NCBI GenBank assembly: GCA_023415835.1
Contig: JAEZJK010000025.1
Location: 1 to 23,494 of the forward strand
Reading direction: 5' to 3'
DNA: 23,494 bases
From: Bacillota bacterium
GTDB lineage: Bacteria; Bacillota; UBA4882; UBA8346
The notes beneath the pieces were generated by a model that saw only the letters and a program-made list of their open reading frames with translations, did no database searches and was not told the DNA's origin. A program made the translations under genes and the position numbers. Positions 1-7,837 of the stretch are shown here, piece after piece; position 1 is the stretch's first letter; each line of letters opens with the position of its first letter.

Positions 1-234
1 GAAGTCCTTTCCCCGGTAACCGCCGGGAAGGATATGAAGACCAAATTATCCCTTTATGAACGGGTGGGTGTTAAAGAGTATTGGATTGTCGATCCCAGCA
101 ATAAAACGGTTCAGGTTTATCAATTGGTAACGGAAGGCCGATACGGCCGTCCCAGTATATATACTGACACTGATCAGCTACAGGTAGGTTTGTTTTCGGA
201 TCTGGCGATTGAATTAAACTTGGTTTTTAACTAA
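1..234 (+). CDS. Uma2 family (DUF820) endonuclease-like protein, 3' end only
   Basis: The frame is open from base 1, so this is the C-terminal 77 residues of a gene that begins outside the window. The visible part starts EVLSPVTAGKDMKTKL and continues GVKEYWIVDPSNKTV. That matches the conserved core of Uma2/DUF820 proteins, a PD-(D/E)XK-like nuclease fold in which the E of EVLSP and the K of the D..xK segment are catalytic-type residues. The internal ATG at 34 is not the true start. These proteins are often found in multiple copies in Bacillota and cyanobacteria and are usually stand-alone. No biological role is established, and a mobile or defence-related role is only inferred from the fold. 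The gene ends about 65 bp before the promoter of the next unit. Confidence 0.8.
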   Translation, partial: EVLSPVTAGKDMKTKLSLYERVGVKEYWIVDPSNKTVQVYQLVTEGRYGRPSIYTDTDQLQVGLFSDLAIELNLVFN

Positions 235-299
235 AAAATAGCTGAAGTTTTTTCCGGTTACATATAAATTATAGTGTTGCTCAAAATAGCTCGAAATTC

Positions 300-329
300 T
301 TGACTTAATTCTTTTTAACTGGTTATAAT
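300..329 (+). promoter_or_regulatory. sigma-A-like promoter for the tyrS T-box transcript
   Basis: TTGACT (300-305) and a perfect TATAAT (324-329) are separated by 18 bp. They lie just upstream of the T-box leader, so transcription would begin near 336 and the whole leader would be included in the RNA. The fit to the housekeeping consensus is good; the start site itself is inferred. Confidence 0.7.
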
Positions 330-350
330 TAGTAAAATATTTTAAAAGCT

Positions 351-640
351 ATGACTGAGAAGAAGTAGGATCACAATTCCTAACAGAGAGTTCCCGGATG
401 GTGAGAGGGGCTAGGAAGGGTTCTCCGAAATACATCTCAAGAGCTGCTCACCAAAAGGGTTTAACCTGAGTAGGCTGACGCCGGGAACCTGCGCCCGTTA
501 TAAAGCTAGAGTATAAATACAGTTATTTGTATCGTACTTGATAAGGTTGGCGCTGAGAGGCGCTGATAAATTGGGGTGGTAACACGGGATAAACGCTCTC
601 GTCCTCTGAATATTTTCGGAGGCCGGGAGCTTTTTATTTT
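351..640 (+). promoter_or_regulatory. T-box riboswitch, tyrosine-specific, with terminator
   Basis: The leader carries the ordered landmarks of a T-box. These are an AGTA element (364-367), AGAGAG (385-390), a GGTGAGA apical motif (400-406), then GAAATAC (427-433), whose last three bases TAC (431-433) are a tyrosine specifier codon. A stem II/IIA-type block follows, with GAGTAGG near 468-474 and CCCGTTA near 494-500. The conserved T-box sequence TTGGGGTGGTAACACGGG lies at 571-588. The terminator stem at 595-630 (GCTCTCG.. paired with ..CGGGAGC) is followed by a T run at 631-640. In this family uncharged tRNA binds the specifier with its anticodon and the T-box with its CCA end, which stabilises an antiterminator. 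The TAC specifier agrees with the downstream gene. The usual ACC in the T-box (GGTACCACG) reads AAC here. Confidence 0.93.
595..640 (+). terminator. T-box regulated intrinsic terminator
   Basis: A 14-bp stem with G-U pairs and one mismatch (595-608 with 617-630) is followed by TTTTTATTTT. Its 5' arm lies directly after the T-box sequence, as expected for the mutually exclusive antiterminator/terminator switch. Confidence 0.85.
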
Positions 641-663
641 ATAACAAAAAGGAGGCTTTAAAG

Positions 664-1887
664 ATGCAGTCAATCGATGAACAAATTAAAATTATGATGA
701 AAGGAGCCGAGGAAATAATCAACTGTGACGATTTAAGGGGAAAATTGTCAAGAACCCTTCAGACGGGCGTTCCGTTGACAGTGAAGCTCGGGCTTGATCC
801 GACGGCGCCGGATATTCATCTGGGACATACGGTGGTTCTCCGGAAAATCAAGCAATTTCAGAATTTAGGACATAGGGCAATCGTTGTGATCGGTGATTTC
901 ACCGGAATGATCGGCGACCCGACAGGTAAATCCAAAACCAGGAAACAACTAACCCAAGCAGAAGTTATCGAAAATGCCGCTACTTATGAGAAACAGATCT
1001 TTAAGATACTTGATCATGAAAAGACTGAAGTGAAATTTAATAGCGAATGGTTATCCAAGCTTAATTTTGCGGATGTAATACATTTAGCATCCAAGTGTAC
1101 AGTTGCCAGAATGCTGGAAAGAAATGATTTTCAAAACCGTTTTCAAGAGTGTGAGAGCATAGGGATCCATGAGTTCTTTTACCCACTAATGCAGGGATAT
1201 GATTCGGTAGAACTAAAAGCCGATGTTGAACTTGGCGGTATTGAGCAGAGGTTTAATATTCTGATGGGAAGAAACCTGCAAAAGGATTACGGGCAGGAAA
1301 GTCAAGTCGCCATCTTCATGCCGATACTGGAAGGTGTTGATGGAGTTGAAAAAATGAGTAAGAGTCTTGGCAACTATATCGGTATTAATGAAGAGCCGGA
1401 CAATATGTACGGCAAGGTTATGTCCATACCTGATACTTTAATTGTGAGATACTTTGAACTTGTTACCGATATCCATCCGGATGAGTTGGTTGTGATAAAG
1501 GAAGCCCTGAGATCGGGTAATACCAATCCGCGTGATCTAAAGATGAGGCTGGCAAGGGAAATAACCGCTTTATACCATGGGCATAACGCCGCTACTTTAG
1601 CGGAAGAACATTTCAAGACGGTATTTCAGAGACGTGAAGCGCCGGAAAATGTAACAGAATACGAGATCCCCGCATCTATGTTTAATGATGGCCTGGTAGA
1701 TGCGGTGAAGCTTTTAGTGTCAACGGGTTTTTCATCAAGTAATAGTGAAGCCAGGAGGCTTATCATGCAAGGAGGATTGAAAGTAAACGGCAAAAAGATC
1801 AATTCTTTTGAAATTTCCGGTTTAGGGGATGGCGACATTGTTCAGGCTGGAAGACTTAAGTTTGTTAAGATAAGAATCAAGGAGTGA
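664..1887 (+). CDS. tyrS: Tyrosyl-tRNA synthetase (KMSKS-type, TyrZ-like)
   Basis: This 407-residue class Ic aminoacyl-tRNA synthetase activates tyrosine with ATP and charges tRNA-Tyr in the cytoplasm. The HIGH signature reads HLGH (52-55) and the tyrosine pocket segment QGYD is at 177-180. The second catalytic loop is a clean KMSKS (230-234) rather than the KFGKT/KFGKS form of the E. coli and classical Bacillus TyrS branch, so it belongs to the KMSKS branch that includes Bacillus TyrZ. A C-terminal S4 RNA-binding domain spans about 345-405 (SSSNSEARRLI, GGLKVNGKKI). The length is normal. The start ATG has a strong AAAGGAGG site (648-655) 8 bp upstream. It is a single-gene unit controlled by the T-box leader and closed by a terminator at 1919-1961. 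A second synthetase copy elsewhere in the genome is possible but cannot be seen here. Confidence 0.97.
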   Translation: MQSIDEQIKIMMKGAEEIINCDDLRGKLSRTLQTGVPLTVKLGLDPTAPDIHLGHTVVLRKIKQFQNLGHRAIVVIGDFTGMIGDPTGKSKTRKQLTQAEVIENAATYEKQIFKILDHEKTEVKFNSEWLSKLNFADVIHLASKCTVARMLERNDFQNRFQECESIGIHEFFYPLMQGYDSVELKADVELGGIEQRFNILMGRNLQKDYGQESQVAIFMPILEGVDGVEKMSKSLGNYIGINEEPDNMYGKVMSIPDTLIVRYFELVTDIHPDELVVIKEALRSGNTNPRDLKMRLAREITALYHGHNAATLAEEHFKTVFQRREAPENVTEYEIPASMFNDGLVDAVKLLVSTGFSSSNSEARRLIMQGGLKVNGKKINSFEISGLGDGDIVQAGRLKFVKIRIKE

Positions 1888-1918
1888 TGATATTGGATTC
1901 GGATGGATATTATCGACC

Positions 1919-1961
1919 GCTCCGGTAGAATTTGGGAAAATCTGCCGGGGCTTTTTTATTT
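1919..1961 (+). terminator. Intrinsic terminator of tyrS
   Basis: GCTCCGGTAGA (1919-1929) pairs with TCTGCCGGGGC (1941-1951), giving 11 bp with two G-U pairs. A T-rich run follows at 1952-1961. It lies 31 bp after the tyrS stop. Confidence 0.85.
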
Positions 1962-2203
1962 TAACTAAACATGTATAGCTCGAATTTTTCCCGTATCTTG
2001 CTTTACCAATGGTTCAAGTGAACATTCGATCATGTTTCGAAGATTGGTATATACTTATGCCAACTTTTGGCCTTAGTTAGACTGAGCTTAACATGGAAGA
2101 TAATAAGGAAGATTTACTTTTACTATAGAATTGGAAGTTGGTTACCGAAAACTGTAGTGATATGATGAAACAATGGTTTTTCCGGAAAGGGGAAATCGAT
2201 AGT
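1962..2203. other. Intergenic spacer upstream of the first TPR gene
   Basis: No convincing coding sequence or RNA gene is seen here. The spacer contains a short palindrome, GTTCAAGTGAAC (2012-2023), and AT-rich stretches that may include the promoter of the TPR gene, but I could not place -35 and -10 boxes with confidence. Confidence 0.4.
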
Positions 2204-3775
2204 TTGAAATCTTTATTGAGATTAGTTTTGATGATGATTTTTGGATTGTTGGTTTTATTCCCGGCTAATGCCGCCGAGTTGAGTTGGGGTGATTTAGATT
2301 CGCAGTCAAGAATGTATTTTGAAGCCGGGGAATATCCAAAAGCATTGGCTAGCGGGGAAAAAGCATTAGCCGCCGCCGAAATGTTATACGGTCCGGATCA
2401 CCTGAACACTGCCGCTTCCATGTTTAACTTGGCCGAAACCTATCGCAGGTTGGGGAGTTATAATAATAGCGAATCTCATTACTTTGGGGCGCTTCGGATT
2501 AGGGAAAGAATCTTGGGGCGGGAGCATTCCCAGGTGGCCGCATGCTATTATGGCCTGGCCAATATCATGGCGGCGCGCGGTGAATATCAATTGGCGGAAG
2601 ACTATGCCGGGCAAGCGCTCTCGGTTTTTCAGAAAACCAACGGCCCGGCCAATGTTGAGGTTGGAAATGTTTATACTGTCTTAGCCGAGGTTAACAAAGG
2701 TTTACTCAAATATCAGGAGGCCGAGTCCTTCGGAACACAAGCGTTAGAAACTTTTGAAAAGACGGCCGGACCGGACAGCTTAGAGACGGCCAAGGCGCTC
2801 CTATTATTGGCGTCGATCCGGATTAAACAAGAGAAATACACCGAAGCTTCCGCTTTATTACCGCGAGCTGAAGTTATTTATCTGAAAAATTATCGTAAGA
2901 AACGCCTGGAAACTGGAAATTTCTTTTACTGTCAAGCCGAAATCCTCCGTTTACAGGGTGAACCCAAAAAAGCTCAAGGGGTATACAAGAAGGCCCTGAA
3001 ATATTTTGAAAAGTTAAGTAAAAATGATCCCGATCTGGGGAAAACCTTGTTCGCCCTTGCCGCGTGCCGTAAAAGCGGCCTCAAGTATCAAAAAGCTGAA
3101 GAATTGCAGCTGCAAGGGCTATCGATTTTAGAAGGTTCGGTGGGACCGCAGAGCATTATTTTAGAAGGGCCCATCCGAGAGATGGCGGAACTGTCGGCTT
3201 TAAACCGTAATTATCAACCGGCCGTGGTTTATGCATACCGATTATTCAAAATTTGCGAAGAAAGGTATGGGACTAAAGGCCTAAAAACAGCTGATGCTTT
3301 GAATCGGCTGGCCAGGATCTATCTGAAGTCTAACAGGCTAAGTGAAGCGGGGACCTCTAGCGGACAAGCGATTGCTATTGCCGATTCAACCGGGGATTCC
3401 GGGAACCCTGAAAAAGCCACTGCACTACTTCTTATGGCCAAAATTAAAATTCGGCAAGGCCATTTTCCGGCTGCCCAATCCGATTGGGAACAGGCGTCCG
3501 GTTTAATAAAGGGATTTTCAGAGAATAAGCCGTTACTAGCGATGGAATTATTGGAAACCGAAGCTTTACTCAACGTAGCCCAGGGAAATTATCTTGCAGC
3601 GGAGCCGCTCCTCCAAAAAGCTATTGCAGAGGCGGAAGGGGTTTTTGGCCTATTCCATTCCGAACTGGCCGGGCTGTTAAAAGAATTATCGGTTTTATAC
3701 CGTAAAGAAGGGCGGCTTAAAGACGCCGCAGCCGTAGAGAAACGTATCAAAAAGATTTACTCCAAGATATCCTAG
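2204..3775 (+). CDS. Exported TPR-repeat protein (kinesin-light-chain-like TPRs)
   Basis: I place the start at TTG 2204. It has an AAAGGGGA site (2186-2193) at good spacing and opens directly onto a signal peptide (KSLLRLVLMMIFGLLVLFPANA, about 22 residues, AxA cleavage before AELSW). The frame stays open upstream to 2138, but those codons lack a ribosome site and put charged residues before the signal peptide. The mature protein of about 500 residues is built of roughly 42-residue TPRs with the pattern A...A..LYGPDHLNTA...FNLAETYRRLGSY, typical of the TPR_10/TPR_12 (kinesin light chain) type. The later repeats are more degenerate. It has no enzymatic domain, so a scaffolding or protein-binding role outside the membrane is inferred. 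The next gene is a paralogue about 250 bp downstream, behind a terminator. Confidence 0.85.
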   Translation: MKSLLRLVLMMIFGLLVLFPANAAELSWGDLDSQSRMYFEAGEYPKALASGEKALAAAEMLYGPDHLNTAASMFNLAETYRRLGSYNNSESHYFGALRIRERILGREHSQVAACYYGLANIMAARGEYQLAEDYAGQALSVFQKTNGPANVEVGNVYTVLAEVNKGLLKYQEAESFGTQALETFEKTAGPDSLETAKALLLLASIRIKQEKYTEASALLPRAEVIYLKNYRKKRLETGNFFYCQAEILRLQGEPKKAQGVYKKALKYFEKLSKNDPDLGKTLFALAACRKSGLKYQKAEELQLQGLSILEGSVGPQSIILEGPIREMAELSALNRNYQPAVVYAYRLFKICEERYGTKGLKTADALNRLARIYLKSNRLSEAGTSSGQAIAIADSTGDSGNPEKATALLLMAKIKIRQGHFPAAQSDWEQASGLIKGFSENKPLLAMELLETEALLNVAQGNYLAAEPLLQKAIAEAEGVFGLFHSELAGLLKELSVLYRKEGRLKDAAAVEKRIKKIYSKIS

Positions 3776-3810
3776 TTAAGATACAAACTAATTAATTGAA
3801 GGATTCCAAC

Positions 3811-3845
3811 AATAGCCAGCTACCTATGTCTGGCTATTTTTTTTA
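3811..3845 (+). terminator. Intrinsic terminator after the first TPR gene
   Basis: AATAGCCAG (3811-3819) pairs perfectly with CTGGCTATT (3830-3838) and is followed by a run of T residues to 3844. It separates the two TPR genes into different transcripts. Confidence 0.85.
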
Positions 3846-4022
3846 TTCTTTAATATAATAATGTAATGAAGAGGGGAATGAGGTTAATCAGTTCCGGATG
3901 TAATTAAAAGCAATATTATCAAGATGTGACGCATATATATATTAGAACTATCGGAGAATATGGTCCAGGTGAAAGTAAAATTATGAAAATAAGCTGAGAT
4001 AGAGCGCGCGGAGAGGACAACC

Positions 4023-5978
4023 ATGAAGCTTTGGTTGAGGCTTTTAATAGCAGCGATAGTCTTTATAACCGGCGGGACTGTAATTAAGGCTGATACTACA
4101 GTTTGGAGCGTTTTAAATAGTCAAGCCTCCCAGCTTTGCCGTGAGGGGAAATATGAAGAAGCTTCGTTAGCCGCTGAAAATGCATTAGAAATGGCTAGCG
4201 CGGTATTTGGTCCGTCCGACCCGAAAATGGCCGTTTCCTTATTTGATTTGGCCGAGATTTACAGCGTATTGGGAAGATACCGTTCGGCGGAGGATCTGTA
4301 CCAAAAAGCGTTAGAGGTAAGGAAGAATATATTTGGGCCGAGGCATCCCGCGGTTGGCCTTTCCCTTGCCGGTCTAGCTTCGCTTTATAATATTCAAGGA
4401 AGATACAGCGAAGCGGAAGATTCTTATCAGGAAGCCCTTGGGATTTACGGCACAATCCTTAGCCGGGAACATCCGCAGCGAATTATTTTAATAAATCAGA
4501 TGGGTTGGTTCTATATTACACAGGGCCGCTTTTCCGAAGCAAAAACGGTTTTTGAGGAATTATTGAATATTCAGGAAGGCAGCCCGGAACCAAACATTCA
4601 TTTTAAGATCGAGTCTTTAATCGGACTGGCTGAAATCGCTAAAAGGCAAGGGAACTATCAAACAGCGGGTAAGATTATCCTCAGCGCCTTAGCAACGGCC
4701 GAAAGGTCATTCGGATTGGAAGGCCAAGATGTGGCCTTAATTTTAGCCAACTTGGCCGAGATTTATCAATTGCAACAAAATTTCGCTAAGGCCGAACCGG
4801 TTTATCATCGCTCCTCCAATATTTACCGGAAAATTTTCGGGGCTAACCATCCCTTATTTGCGGATATACGGTATAATCTGGGAAAGTTATATTATAGACA
4901 GGGAAAATATGATTTAGCAGATGGTTGTTTTCGGGAGACGTTAGCTTCGAGGGAAAAGATTTTCGGGCCAGATCACACGGGAGTGTCTGATTGCCTCTGG
5001 GGTATGGCTGATCTCCAAGTTAAATTGGGACGGCCTGACCTGGCAAGGCCTCTCTATGATAAAGCCCTTGCTATCCGTGAGAAAGCATTAGGGATAGAGC
5101 ATCCTTTGGTAATAGATTCGCTGAACGGTTTGGCTGTATATCTCCAGGGAATAGGGGAATACGGTTCGGCGGAGGGTTTATACTTGAGGGTATTAGCGGC
5201 GCAAGAAAAAATGTTTGGCCCAAGCCATCCTGATTTAGCAGCCTCTTTAAATAATTTGGCCGGACTCTACTTAAGCATAGGAAAGCATGATCAAGCGGAA
5301 GCGCAATACCGGAAAGCTTTGGCTATTCAAGAAGAAGCATTTGGACTTGAAGGGCCAGAGGTAGCGGTGACCCTTAATAATTTGGCTTTTTACTTAGGCT
5401 CCCAAGGTAGGTATGACGAGGCAGAGCCCATTTATCAGAGGGCTTTGGCAATCAGGATTAAAACTTTTGGGGAAAATTCGCCGGAGGTTTTAACAGTCGT
5501 AGACAACATGGCCCTTTTTTATCAGGGGCAAAAGTTATATTCAATGGCGGAAGTTTTTTACCGCCGGATCTTAGGGATTGAACAGCAACTGAAGCCTTCC
5601 GATAGATCCTCGACCCAACTAAACCTAGCCCGAGTGTTAAAGTTGGGGCAAAAGAATGAAGAAGCTAAAAACTTCTACCGGCAAGGAATCGAGGGCTTAA
5701 AAAAGGACCAAGGCTCCGATGATTTGAGGTTAAAACCATTCCTCCTGGAATTGGGGGATCTCTATTTTTTTGAAGGGGATTATGAAAATGCCGAGTCGCT
5801 CTATCGTTGGCTGGTTCTGGTAATTGAAACCAATCATGGTCCGGAACACGCCGAATTAGTCCCGGTATTAAAGCGGATAGCGATTATTTATAGTGATTTA
5901 GGAAGGATTGGTGAATCAAAGGCAGTTGACGAAAGGGCCGAACAAATAGAAGCGGCGCTTAATAGAGGAGGAGGGTAA
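4023..5978 (+). CDS. Large exported TPR-repeat protein (kinesin-light-chain-like)
   Basis: The 651-residue protein has an N-terminal signal peptide (MKLWLRLLIAAIVFITGGTVIKA, cleavage near residue 23), then about 14 tandem TPRs of near-constant 42-residue length. Repeats read A.LY.KAL.I.EK..G.EHP.V..SLN.LA..Y...G.Y..AE, the consensus of TPR_10/TPR_12 repeats. The repeats fill the protein to its end, so it is essentially a long superhelical binding surface placed outside the cytoplasmic membrane. GAGAGGA (4011-4017) precedes the ATG. Its first repeats align with those of the preceding gene (shared AAE.A...LYGP.. and FDLAE.Y motifs), so the pair arose by duplication. It is followed after 3 bp by a membrane protein gene and probably forms an operon with it. 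Binding partners are unknown. Confidence 0.88.
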   Translation: MKLWLRLLIAAIVFITGGTVIKADTTVWSVLNSQASQLCREGKYEEASLAAENALEMASAVFGPSDPKMAVSLFDLAEIYSVLGRYRSAEDLYQKALEVRKNIFGPRHPAVGLSLAGLASLYNIQGRYSEAEDSYQEALGIYGTILSREHPQRIILINQMGWFYITQGRFSEAKTVFEELLNIQEGSPEPNIHFKIESLIGLAEIAKRQGNYQTAGKIILSALATAERSFGLEGQDVALILANLAEIYQLQQNFAKAEPVYHRSSNIYRKIFGANHPLFADIRYNLGKLYYRQGKYDLADGCFRETLASREKIFGPDHTGVSDCLWGMADLQVKLGRPDLARPLYDKALAIREKALGIEHPLVIDSLNGLAVYLQGIGEYGSAEGLYLRVLAAQEKMFGPSHPDLAASLNNLAGLYLSIGKHDQAEAQYRKALAIQEEAFGLEGPEVAVTLNNLAFYLGSQGRYDEAEPIYQRALAIRIKTFGENSPEVLTVVDNMALFYQGQKLYSMAEVFYRRILGIEQQLKPSDRSSTQLNLARVLKLGQKNEEAKNFYRQGIEGLKKDQGSDDLRLKPFLLELGDLYFFEGDYENAESLYRWLVLVIETNHGPEHAELVPVLKRIAIIYSDLGRIGESKAVDERAEQIEAALNRGGG

Positions 5979-5981
5979 GTT

Positions 5982-6575
5982 ATGGAAAAATACTTCTTTA
6001 TGAAACCGGTGTTACAGTTTATTTCCCAAGGGAAATTTTTCAGGAAGGCAGTCGCCATTTCTATACGGGTACTGGCGATTGCGATCGCCTTTGCCAGCCT
6101 GGTCGGATGGATTGTCAATTGGAAAATGGTGTTTAGTTTACCGGTCGCCGGAATCGTCGGCGGGATTATCTTTCAATTATTAATGGCCATTGCTGTCTAC
6201 ATGGTCGTCCATGTAATGTTGATTCGCTCGGGTAATATTCAACGTTTACCTGAGGCTGAGTATACGGTGATCCCGATTGTCTCCCTTTGCTTGAAATTAG
6301 TAGGTGAAATGTATGCCTCTTTACTGGCGGTTACTGCGGTTGCCGGAGGGCTGTATATCTGGATCGCCGGGAGGGACGCCGGGAAAGATTTATTGGGGAT
6401 TGTCGCTTCTTTTGTTCCCGCTTTTCACGATTTGACTTTTTTAGGCGGAGTCCGGTTTATGTTGACCGGTGCTACCAGGGCGTTCGTCACGTTGCTTTTC
6501 ACATACTTCCTCTCGGAAGCAGTGATCGTAATGGTTGATATCGCCCGTAACACCAGATTTGGCAATAAAGGTTGA
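5982..6575 (+). CDS. Uncharacterised four-helix membrane protein
   Basis: I do not recognise a named family. The 197 residues contain hydrophobic segments at about 24-46 (ISIRVLAIAIAFASLVGW), 52-80 (FSLPVAGIVGGIIFQLLM and the following residues), 107-130 (LLAVTAVAGGLYIWIAG) and 165-188 (FVTLLFTYFLSEAVIVMV), so four membrane helices are likely. A short basic N-terminus and C-terminus flank them. The GAGGAGGAGGG ribosome site lies in the last codons of the preceding TPR gene, and only 3 bp separate stop from start, so translation is probably coupled. The pairing suggests this protein could anchor or partner the exported TPR protein at the membrane; that is inference from position only. Confidence 0.7.
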   Translation: MEKYFFMKPVLQFISQGKFFRKAVAISIRVLAIAIAFASLVGWIVNWKMVFSLPVAGIVGGIIFQLLMAIAVYMVVHVMLIRSGNIQRLPEAEYTVIPIVSLCLKLVGEMYASLLAVTAVAGGLYIWIAGRDAGKDLLGIVASFVPAFHDLTFLGGVRFMLTGATRAFVTLLFTYFLSEAVIVMVDIARNTRFGNKG

Positions 6576-6614
6576 GTAGAAAGGGTAAAGTGTAAAGGGT
6601 AAAAAATTTTTTCT

Positions 6615-6660
6615 AGGCTGTTTCTAAAGTATTTCAGAGACAGCCTTTAGTTTTAATATA
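6615..6660 (+). terminator. Probable weak terminator after the membrane protein gene
   Basis: AGGCTGTTTCT (6615-6625) pairs with AGAGACAGCCT (6636-6646) over 11 bp with one G-U pair. The following sequence, TTAGTTTTAATATA, is only moderately T-rich, so termination may be partial. Confidence 0.55.
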
Positions 6661-6735
6661 GCGAGTTAAGCATTTTGAAATTTATACCGAATATTGAGAT
6701 GTTAACACTACTAAGAAGCGGTCCTTTTAGGTATA

Positions 6736-6814
6736 AGTCAAAAGTCAATAAAGAACTTTAAATTTCAACATCTGAACTTATCCTATAAACTTTCAACTTT
6801 TGACTTTGGACTTT
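6736..6814. repeat. Imperfect inverted repeat of AAAGTCAAAAGTC-type units
   Basis: AAGTCAAAAGTCAATAAAG (6736-6754) is an imperfect inverted copy of the block at 6789-6812, which contains TTTCAACTTTTGACTTTGGA. The units are short variations of TTGACTTT. Such simple heptamer-like repeats occur between genes in several Bacillota. Whether this forms a hairpin or is slippage debris is not clear. A few copies fall close upstream of the next gene and could affect its expression. Confidence 0.5.
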
Positions 6815-6844
6815 CAGCTTTAATTTTACAGGAGAGTGAAGGTG

Positions 6845-7825
6845 ATGGCTTTGTTAGAAAGGGTACTCTTTCTGAGCAGGTTGGGATTGGGAGAAAATTT
6901 GCCGTTAGTTATCGGGACTCATTTAGTAGTACCTGTTTTGCTCATTGCCTGGCAGTTGATTTTTGGAAGTAAGTCCAAATTTGACTGGTGCCTAAAAACC
7001 CTGGCTGTTAGCGGTTATATCCTATTTTTTTATCTGGCGGGCAGGTGGAGTGCAATCTCGGTTTATTTTCGTTATTTGACGATGGTTCTCTTCTTGATGG
7101 CTATTGGTGTTTCTTTTTTTAGAGTTAAAGATGAAGTTTTTTGGGAAACAAAAAATTGGATTGAATGGTTAGCGACAGCCGGCGTAGGGTCAGCTTCCTT
7201 GGTAATGCTTTTTTTGATAGGGATTGCGATCAGCGGCCGGATTCATCCGGGTGAGCCGATTGAACTCTTTTTCCCATTAAGGGCAGGGGCTTACTACGTT
7301 ATTAATGGCGGAAGCAGTACAATTATAAATAACTATCGCGCTAACGATTATTTTAACCGGAAAAGGATCGCTACCGCGGTTCAATATGCGGTGGATGTTG
7401 AGAAATTGAACCGGTTGGGTAGGGCTAGCCAAAGATTTCAGCCTCGGGATTATAAAAGTTATCCGATTTTCGGAGAGACTGTCTATAGCCCTTGTAACGG
7501 CCAAGTGGTCGAGGTGGTCGAAGATTTGCCGGATTTGAACCCGCCACTCAAGGATTGGCTCAACATCACCGGGAACCGGGTGGTGATCAGGAGTTTTGAG
7601 CGGACTTTGGTTGCACTTTACCATCTTCAAAAGGGCAGTATTACCGTGAAACCCGGCGATTGGGTTAAGCCGGGACAAGCCATCGCCTCGGTTGGGAACT
7701 CCGGTTTGAGCATCCGGCCCCACTTGACCATTCAAGCAACTCAAGGTTCACTTTGGAGCCAGGGAGTACCAATTATTTTTGATGGACAATTTCCGGTCCG
7801 CAACCGGATTATTATCAAACATTAA
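6845..7825 (+). CDS. Membrane-anchored M23 (LytM-like) protein, probably inactive
   Basis: I chose ATG 6845 because AGGAG (6830-6834) lies 10 bp upstream; the GTG at 6836 is too close to it. Residue numbers below count from that GTG and so run 3 higher. Hydrophobic helices lie at about 22-43, 52-68, 76-95 and 111-134, followed by an extracytoplasmic M23/LytM-like domain (about 175-329): QYAVD (183-187), YSPCNGQVV, NRVVI, YHL (262-264), VKPGDWVKPGQAIASVGNSG and RPHLTIQ (294-300). Active M23 endopeptidases bind zinc with HxxxD and the second His of HxH. Here the first His is Gln183 and the second His of HxH is Thr298, while Asp187, His263 and His296 remain. Loss of two zinc ligands suggests a non-catalytic binding domain, as in EnvC-type regulators. 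It lies 12 bp before the DUF4197 gene, in an apparent operon. Confidence 0.82.
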   Translation: MALLERVLFLSRLGLGENLPLVIGTHLVVPVLLIAWQLIFGSKSKFDWCLKTLAVSGYILFFYLAGRWSAISVYFRYLTMVLFLMAIGVSFFRVKDEVFWETKNWIEWLATAGVGSASLVMLFLIGIAISGRIHPGEPIELFFPLRAGAYYVINGGSSTIINNYRANDYFNRKRIATAVQYAVDVEKLNRLGRASQRFQPRDYKSYPIFGETVYSPCNGQVVEVVEDLPDLNPPLKDWLNITGNRVVIRSFERTLVALYHLQKGSITVKPGDWVKPGQAIASVGNSGLSIRPHLTIQATQGSLWSQGVPIIFDGQFPVRNRIIIKH

Positions 7826-7837
7826 GGAGAAAAGCTA

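Noticed and set aside
7277..7744. Minus-strand open frame of 155 codons
   Set aside because: It is antisense to the M23-like gene, which has strong family motifs; the antisense product resembles no protein family.
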